A stretch of DNA of 10,982 nucleotides from SHLQ01 sp051011575 (lineage in GTDB: Bacteria; Actinomycetota; Acidimicrobiia; Acidimicrobiales; SHLQ01), in assembly GCA_051011575.1 (NCBI GenBank), contig JBPCTR010000149.1, forward strand, positions 1-10,982. The letters are read 5' to 3'. The notes beneath the pieces were generated by a model. It did not search any database and was not told the origin of the DNA. It saw nothing but the letters and a program-made list of their open reading frames with translations. Positions 7,255-10,982 of this stretch are shown piece after piece (positions within the stretch are counted from its first letter, which is position 1; each line of letters starts with the position of its first letter). Position numbers and translations under genes: made by a program.

Positions 7255-7275
7255 CGACCGAAAGGGTCAGACCCC
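7239..7275. repeat. REP-like hairpin, 12-base-pair stem
   Basis: GGGGTCTGACCC at 7239-7250 is the exact reverse complement of GGGTCAGACCCC at 7264-7275, with a 13-base loop. It lies 12 bases after the methyltransferase stop and could act as a terminator or mRNA-stabilising structure, but there is no T-run behind it, so intrinsic termination is uncertain. Confidence 0.75.
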
Positions 7276-7282
7276 ATTTCAG

Positions 7283-7330
7283 AGAAAGTGCTCCGACCCC
7301 TTTTTGCGGGATGGGGTCAGAGCACTTTCT
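7283..7330. repeat. REP-like hairpin, 18-base arms, type B units
   Basis: AGAAAGTGCTCCGACCCC at 7283-7300 and GGGGTCAGAGCACTTTCT at 7313-7330 are reverse complements except for one C-A mismatch (7294/7319). The 12-base loop at 7301-7312 begins with five T. This is the longest foldback in the window and lies upstream of the transposase gene. Confidence 0.85.
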
Positions 7331-7338
7331 GCTGCGTA

Positions 7339-7350
7339 GGGTCTGACCCC
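7339..7350. repeat. single type A palindrome before the RAYT gene
   Basis: GGGTCTGACCCC at 7339-7350, one base short of the full 13-base unit. It sits between two copies of CGTAGGG (7335-7341, overlapping it, and 7354-7360). The GTAG inside these resembles the tetranucleotide that studied enterobacterial RAYTs recognise beside a REP hairpin, but that similarity may be chance. Confidence 0.7.
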
Positions 7351-7388
7351 TGTCGTAGGGCGTTCGTACGGTGTGGTCAGCACTTCCC

Positions 7389-7408
7389 CCGAAGACTGAT
7401 CGCTTCGG
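7389..7408 (+). promoter_or_regulatory. small hairpin overlapping the RAYT ribosome binding site
   Basis: CCGAAG at 7389-7394 and CTTCGG at 7403-7408 form a perfect 6-base-pair stem with an 8-base loop. The Shine-Dalgarno GGAG is at 7407-7410, six bases before ATG 7417, so its first two G fall inside the stem. Folding would partly hide the ribosome binding site and could keep transposase translation low. This is inference from pairing only. Confidence 0.4.
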
Positions 7409-7416
7409 AGATATTC

Positions 7417-8019
7417 ATGCCACGCTCACCTCGCATCCAACACCCGGGTGCTTGGCACCACGTGTTCAATCGCGGTGCTTCTCGGCAAGCGACGTTCCTC
7501 GATCCCCATGACAAACAGACGTTTCTGCAGCATCTCGAGACGGCGATCGATCGCTACGACCTCGAATGCCACGGATACTGTCTTCTCGGCAACCACTTTC
7601 ATCTGTTGGTTCGAACGCCGGAGCCGATTCTCGACGTGTCGATGCAGTACCTCATGGGTCGCTACACGAGGTCTTTCAACGCTCGGCACGGGCGGGATGG
7701 CTCACTCTTCAGAGGGCGATACCGCTCGATGCTGATCGACTCGGATCGGTATCTGCTCGCTGTCTCTCGCTATGTGCACCGAAATGCTCTGGACACTGGG
7801 GTCAGCCGAGTCGCTGACTATGTCTGGTCGAGCTACCGAGCGTTTCTCGGCCAAGCTCAGTGCCCGCCCTGGCTTCAGGGAGAATTCCTGGTCTCGCTCG
7901 CCGGGGGACGGGTGGCTTACGAGCATCTTGTCGAAAGTCAGCTCCATTCCGCCGTCGACGTGGTCTACGAGCGCAAACAACTTCCCGTAGCGCTCACGGC
8001 GCAGGTCGTCGGGGTCTGA
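7417..8019 (+). CDS. REP-associated tyrosine transposase (RAYT), Y1/IS200-like HUH family
   Basis: A 200-residue single-domain Y1 transposase, a DNA nicking and joining enzyme that acts on single-stranded hairpin ends through a phosphotyrosine link. The HUH metal motif is H60-F-H62 in YCLLGNHFHLLV. The family hallmarks WHHVFNRG (13-20), RYTRSFNARHGRDGSLFRGRY (82-102) and DRYLLAVSRYVHRNAL (110-125) follow in the usual order. The nucleophile is one of the conserved tyrosines in the last two segments (Tyr83 or Tyr119 are candidates); I cannot decide by eye. ATG 7417 is chosen because GGAG lies six bases upstream and the protein then begins at the conserved PRxPRIQHPGAWHH; the frame is open back to 7288, through the repeats. 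The stop TGA 8017-8019 lies inside a GGGGTCTGACCCC unit, giving the C terminus VVGV. The gene appears intact, so the element may still be active. Confidence 0.92.
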   Translation: MPRSPRIQHPGAWHHVFNRGASRQATFLDPHDKQTFLQHLETAIDRYDLECHGYCLLGNHFHLLVRTPEPILDVSMQYLMGRYTRSFNARHGRDGSLFRGRYRSMLIDSDRYLLAVSRYVHRNALDTGVSRVADYVWSSYRAFLGQAQCPPWLQGEFLVSLAGGRVAYEHLVESQLHSAVDVVYERKQLPVALTAQVVGV

Positions 8020-8073
8020 CCCCTTCCGGATAAAAGGGGTCAGAGCACCCAAGGCCGGAAAGGGTCTGACCCC
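8011..8073. repeat. downstream REP-like cluster: type A, type B, type A
   Basis: Three units follow one another: GGGGTCTGACCCC at 8011-8023 (containing the transposase stop), GGGGTCAGAGCAC at 8036-8048 and GGGTCTGACCCC at 8062-8073. TCTGACCCCTT at 8015-8025 pairs exactly with AAGGGGTCAGA at 8034-8044 (8-base loop). Alternatively GGGGTCAGA at 8036-8044 pairs with TCTGACCCC at 8065-8073, so the two hairpins exclude each other. Lying between the convergent transposase and trpS stops, either could serve as a two-way terminator, although no T-run follows. Confidence 0.8.
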
Positions 8074-8092
8074 GCTTGTGTCTGGGCCGGTT

Positions 8093-9079
8093 TCAGGTTG
8101 CTGGGAGCAGACCCACGTTGGTCTTTGCTCGGGCGAGGACATCGCTTGCGATCGCTTCGGCCTTGTCGGCTCCGAGACGGAGCAGGCGACTCGTCTCGGC
8201 CGGGTCCGCCTGAAGCTCGGCGAACCGTTCCTGAATCGGACGGAGCCGCTCGATGACCGCCTCAGCGGTATCACCTTTGAGCGGTCCGTACTGCGTGTAC
8301 TTATCGGCGAGAGCATCGGGGGTCTCCCCGGTGGCCGCGCTGAGGATCGAGAGCAGGTTCGACACCCCGGGTTTCGCCTCGACGTCGTAACGCACGTCCG
8401 ATTCGCTGTCGGTGACCGCCCGCTTGAACTTCTTCTCGATTGCCTTGGGGTCTTCGAGCACGTTCACCGTGCCGGCGCCCTCCTCGGACTTCGACATCTT
8501 GCGGCCGGGATGTTGGAGATCCATGACCCGGGCACCCGCCGGCGGAATCACGTGCGCTGGCACCACGAATGTCTCGCCGTAACGCGAATTGAAGCGCTCA
8601 GCGATGTCGCGGGTTATCTCAACGTGCTGACGTTGGTCGTCGCCCACCGGAACGAAATCGGTGTCGTACAGCAGGATGTCGGCGGCCTGGAGGGCCGGGT
8701 ACGTGAACAGGCCCGCCGACACGAACTTTGTGCCATCGCGGTTCGACTTGTCCTTAAATGCCGTCATCCGGCTGAGCTCGCCGTAGCTGACCGTGCACTC
8801 CATGAGCCACGCCAGCTGCGGATGCTGCGGCACGTGGCTCTGGACGAAGAGAATCGACTTCTCCGGATCGATCCCGATCGCGATCAGGAGCTGCGCCGCC
8901 TCGATGGTGCCCGCCCGAAGAACCTCGGGCTCGATCGGCAGTGTGAGCGCATGCAGGTCGACGACGCAGTACACCGAGTCGTGCTCGTGCTGCATGTCGA
9001 CCCAGTTGAGCAGCGCTCCGAGCAGGTTGCCGATGTGCAGGTCGCCGGATGGCTGGATGCCGCTGAATACGCGTGTCAT
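8093..9079 (-). CDS. trpS: tryptophanyl-tRNA synthetase
   Basis: A 328-residue class I aminoacyl-tRNA synthetase that charges tRNA-Trp with tryptophan using ATP. The N-terminal FSGIQPSGDLHIGN carries the HIGH-type motif HIGN at 15-18, and GRKMSKSEEGAG carries KMSKS at 194-198. Between them lie TYPALQAADILLYDTDFVPVGDDQRQH, the tryptophan pocket and dimer region, and VSYGELSRMTAFKDKS, all typical of bacterial TrpRS. The length is normal. ATG 9077-9079 is chosen because it starts directly at the conserved MTRVFSGIQPSG; an in-frame start at 9109 would add ten unconserved residues. The gene ends 20 bases from the REP-like cluster and converges with the transposase. It lies 295 bases downstream of the membrane protein gene on the same strand and may have its own promoter. 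Confidence 0.96.
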   Translation of the reverse strand: MTRVFSGIQPSGDLHIGNLLGALLNWVDMQHEHDSVYCVVDLHALTLPIEPEVLRAGTIEAAQLLIAIGIDPEKSILFVQSHVPQHPQLAWLMECTVSYGELSRMTAFKDKSNRDGTKFVSAGLFTYPALQAADILLYDTDFVPVGDDQRQHVEITRDIAERFNSRYGETFVVPAHVIPPAGARVMDLQHPGRKMSKSEEGAGTVNVLEDPKAIEKKFKRAVTDSESDVRYDVEAKPGVSNLLSILSAATGETPDALADKYTQYGPLKGDTAEAVIERLRPIQERFAELQADPAETSRLLRLGADKAEAIASDVLARAKTNVGLLPAT

Positions 9080-9087
9080 GGCCAACC

Positions 9088-9119
9088 ACGATAGGGATCC
9101 CGAGCCCACTTGGGGTCAA
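9088..9119 (-). promoter_or_regulatory. possible trpS promoter, leaderless
   Basis: Read on the minus strand, TTGACC (9119-9114) and TATCGT (9093-9088) resemble -35 and -10 boxes, but the spacer is 20 bases, longer than usual. The -10-like box ends 8 bases before ATG 9079 and there is no Shine-Dalgarno sequence, so a leaderless transcript starting at or near the ATG would fit. Pattern only. Confidence 0.27.
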
Positions 9120-9194
9120 CCGATCCGCCCACCGTCAGCAGAGTCCAGCGACCTCTGGTTCCACCGTGCGACGCGCGAGCCTGAGGTCGCGCCA

Positions 9195-9378
9195 TTAGCC
9201 GTCGAAGTCGGTGGCGCACAGATGGTCGACCATTCGTTCGAACCGCCGGTTCGGAAGGTCTTCGACCTCGTTGAGGTGTTCGTCGCGCCGAGTCCGAACC
9301 GGAGGGCGCCGAGTGCGAGCGTCAAGCCGACGGTTCTTCGGCGCTCGACGGCGCGTCCGCGACCACCACCTCGGTCAA
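9195..9378 (-). other. gap with coding-like but frame-broken sequence; no gene called
   Basis: The 295 bases between trpS and the membrane protein gene hold no intact gene that I can support. Directly after the membrane protein stop, a TTG overlapping that stop opens a G/C-third-position-rich frame (LTEVVVADAPSSAEEPSA, ends 9322). The next stretch reads well in a second frame (LTLALGALRFGLGA), and the last third reads well in a third frame, ending HLNEVEDLPNRRFERMVDHL plus 8 residues at TAA 9195-9197. None of these has a good start with a ribosome binding site. This could be a decayed small gene, a sequence with base errors, or chance in GC-rich DNA; the opposite strand in one frame has equally coding-like composition. 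Confidence 0.3.
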
Positions 9379-10934
9379 GAGGTTCGAATCGGACGACTAC
9401 CGCACGCTTTGTCGAGCAGGTCGTCGGCGCGGTACTCGGCCGCGTTGAAGCCGAGGAATCCGAACATCGGCTCGTGATCGAAGCGGCGGCAGAGCTCGGC
9501 GCGGAACACGGTCTGAGCGTCGCCGTCGAGTTGCGAGAGACTTTGGTAGGCAGCCGGGATCGCATCGTCGGAGAGCGAAGCAAGCTTCAAGGTGTCGACC
9601 GGTACCTCGCCCGGATTGTTCAGGTTGTAGTCGGCGACGAGAGCGTCTGGGTTCGCCACGTTCATGCCGAACACGAAGATCGCTCCGAACGCCACCAGGA
9701 ATCCCGGGAACCAGGCGCGATCGGAGCGCACTCCGACGACCGACAACACGTAGGCGCCGATGACCACGCCGATCCCTCCGGCACTGGCAAGCGACCACAG
9801 GCGCAGCGGCGTGAGCCCGAATGCGTCCACGTAGTGCACGAGGCGTTGGATCGATACGGCCGTGATCACCAGCGTGAGCAGGAGCACGATCACCGCGAGG
9901 ACCGTGAAGCCGTCGGCCCCGCTCGATCCGGTCTTGCTGCCTTCACCCTCGGACGTTGCCGCGATCGCGCTGCCGCCACGACGAACAGCCCGGATCACAC
10001 CGATCAGCGCAAGCGAAAGCGCGGCCACCCACAGGAGCTGGAAAAACCCTTGGCGAGCGTGTTCAGCCTGCGTGAGACCCTCGGTTTCGAGCACCGTCTT
10101 CGCTCCGCCAAGTGCGATCGTCACCTGGGTGGCAACGAACGCCGAAAACAACGCTGCCACACTTCCCAGCACGACTCTCACCTCGATTGCGCTGAGCGAT
10201 CGAGAGAATCCGGAAGCGACAGGGCCATCGGTTCGATGGGCAGCTCGGCTGACGATTCCCAGCAGTCCGATCGACACGAGAAGCGCGAGCACGACGTGCC
10301 CGAACAGAGACGGACCGTTGCCGACCTGGAGGAGCTGGGCGAAGACGTCGTCGGCCGAAGCGAGCAGAATGCCGAACGTGAGCACAACAGGTGCCGCGAT
10401 GGCGATGCCACGCACGAGTGCCCCCCACTGGGTCGAGCCGCTCGAGCGCCTGGCGAATCGCCGGACCATCCTCAAGCCGTAGATCCACTCGAACGACTGC
10501 GACAACAGGTGGAGCGCGAGAACCCGCGTTCGCAGGTTCGTGAGATCACCAACCCGCGAGATGCCCGCGGCAAGGATGAACAGGAGAAGGATCGCAGTGA
10601 TCGTCGCGGCGGTGAGCCCGGCTGAAGACCGGATCATGAGCCACGGTGCGAGTGCGGCCGCGCCGAGGACGAGCGTCCGAGCCTGAACCTGTTCGAGGCG
10701 ACGAGCGAGAACCATGACGACCACGAAGAGCAGGACTCCGGCCGTCGCCGCGACGTTGTCGAGCCCACTTCGCATCGAGACCTCCAACAGGACGCCCGCA
10801 GCGATGAGTCCGGCGAGCTCGACACCCGACACGATCGGGGTCTCGCCACGATCTGCGACCAGGGGCGGAACCGACCCCGGATCGAGGGTCGTCGGGGGCC
10901 CCGAGGGCGGGGGTGGTTGTTGCACGGATGTCAC
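9375..10934 (-). CDS. multi-pass membrane protein, DUF4173/DUF4153-like
   Basis: About 519 residues with a Pro-rich, cytoplasm-like N terminus (QQPPPPSGPP) and roughly eleven hydrophobic segments, for example NVAATAGVLLFVVVMVLA, VVLALLVSIGLLGIV and FTVLAVIVLLLTLVITAVSI. The pattern GIAIAAPVVLTFGILLASADDVFAQLL and the later NVANPDALVADYNL, followed by a soluble tail LKLASLSDDAIPAAYQSL, are characteristic of DUF4173 proteins, integral membrane proteins of unknown function. Two GTG starts are possible. GTG 10932-10934 has GGAGG seven bases upstream and is preferred; GTG 10968-10970 adds 12 residues, lacks such a site, and follows directly on an in-frame TGA. Arg/Lys-rich loops (RMVRRFARR, RAVRRGG) probably face the cytoplasm. 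The gene precedes trpS on the same strand, with the ambiguous gap between. Confidence 0.82.
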   Translation of the reverse strand: MTSVQQPPPPSGPPTTLDPGSVPPLVADRGETPIVSGVELAGLIAAGVLLEVSMRSGLDNVAATAGVLLFVVVMVLARRLEQVQARTLVLGAAALAPWLMIRSSAGLTAATITAILLLFILAAGISRVGDLTNLRTRVLALHLLSQSFEWIYGLRMVRRFARRSSGSTQWGALVRGIAIAAPVVLTFGILLASADDVFAQLLQVGNGPSLFGHVVLALLVSIGLLGIVSRAAHRTDGPVASGFSRSLSAIEVRVVLGSVAALFSAFVATQVTIALGGAKTVLETEGLTQAEHARQGFFQLLWVAALSLALIGVIRAVRRGGSAIAATSEGEGSKTGSSGADGFTVLAVIVLLLTLVITAVSIQRLVHYVDAFGLTPLRLWSLASAGGIGVVIGAYVLSVVGVRSDRAWFPGFLVAFGAIFVFGMNVANPDALVADYNLNNPGEVPVDTLKLASLSDDAIPAAYQSLSQLDGDAQTVFRAELCRRFDHEPMFGFLGFNAAEYRADDLLDKACGSRPIRTS

Positions 10935-10941
10935 CGGAAGG

Positions 10942-10946
10942 CCTCC
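10942..10946 (-). promoter_or_regulatory. Shine-Dalgarno deciding the start of the DUF4173-like gene
   Basis: GGAGG on the minus strand, seven bases before GTG 10934. It is one of the few strong ribosome binding sites in the window and argues against the longer start at 10970. Confidence 0.6.
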
Positions 10947-10982
10947 AAGACGGGTCGGGTCCAGTGTCACTCAACGTAGCGA

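Larger units (their letters stand above)
7213..8073. mobile_element. RAYT transposase with flanking REP-like palindromes
   Basis: The transposase gene at 7417-8019 is bracketed by two clusters of the same short palindrome family, at 7213-7350 and at 8011-8073. Two unit types occur: type A, a near-perfect 13-base palindrome GGGGTC-T/A-GACCCC, and type B, GGGGTCAGAGCAC, with or without a TTTCT tail. This layout is that of a REP-associated tyrosine transposase in its own repeat nest. No target-site duplication or long terminal inverted repeat was seen, as expected for HUH single-strand elements. The outer limits given are those of the visible repeats, not proven insertion ends. Confidence 0.7.

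Noticed and set aside
7213..7350. CRISPR-like repeat array
   Set aside because: Units are short palindromes in mixed orientation with irregular spacing of 0 to about 40 bases and no spacers of constant length; a RAYT gene, not cas genes, is adjacent.
7288..7416. N-terminal extension of the transposase frame through the repeats
   Set aside because: A Shine-Dalgarno GGAG lies six bases before ATG 7417 and the conserved sequence begins there; the extension translates palindromes.
8078..9094. Open frame of 338 codons on the plus strand
   Set aside because: Fully antisense to trpS, whose HIGN and KMSKS motifs settle the coding strand.
8793..10625. Open frame of 610 codons on the plus strand
   Set aside because: It runs antisense across trpS and the membrane protein gene; the low-complexity Arg/Glu/His-rich translation is typical of an antisense shadow.

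Overview
The window is GC-rich, densely packed DNA with strong G/C preference at codon third positions and several start/stop overlaps. Gene content (a LOG-family protein, an Rv0959-like VWA protein, a DUF4173-like membrane protein) and codon use suggest a high-GC actinobacterium, possibly an Acidimicrobiia-type environmental lineage. That placement is an inference; no phylogenetic marker is complete enough to prove it.

Layout. (1) Positions 1-576, plus strand: the 3' part of a LOG-family Rossmann nucleotide-binding protein, cut by the window edge. (2) Positions 587-5191, minus strand: a compact gene set read in the order VWA-domain protein, alpha/beta hydrolase, PhnZ-like HD-domain oxygenase, alkaline-phosphatase-superfamily phosphodiesterase. 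The last three overlap by 8 and 4 bases, so they are very probably one operon. It meets the LOG gene tail to tail with a 10-base gap. (3) Positions 5234-7226, plus strand, divergent from the VWA gene across 42 bases: a glycoside-hydrolase-family-1-like protein that appears to lack both catalytic glutamates, overlapping by 14 bases a TrmH/SpoU-family RNA 2'-O-ribose methyltransferase. (4) Positions 7213-8073: a REP-associated tyrosine transposase (RAYT) flanked on both sides by short palindromes built on GGGGTC-T/A-GACCCC. This is the clearest accessory or mobile element in the window. The TGA inside a palindrome is the stop codon both of the methyltransferase and of the transposase. (5) Positions 8093-10934, minus strand: trpS, a 295-base gap with ambiguous coding-like sequence, and a multi-pass DUF4173/DUF4153-type membrane protein starting near the window end.

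How they may work together. The HD oxygenase keeps the residue set of PhnZ, which cleaves the C-P bond of hydroxylated aminoethylphosphonate. It is translationally coupled to a metal-dependent phosphodiesterase/phosphonatase-fold enzyme, so a small organophosphorus-processing module is a reasonable hypothesis. The usual PhnY 2-oxoglutarate dioxygenase is not in the window. The RAYT locus is a self-contained repeat-proliferation unit inserted between the RNA methyltransferase gene and trpS. No CRISPR array, tRNA or rRNA gene, phage gene or defence system was recognised.
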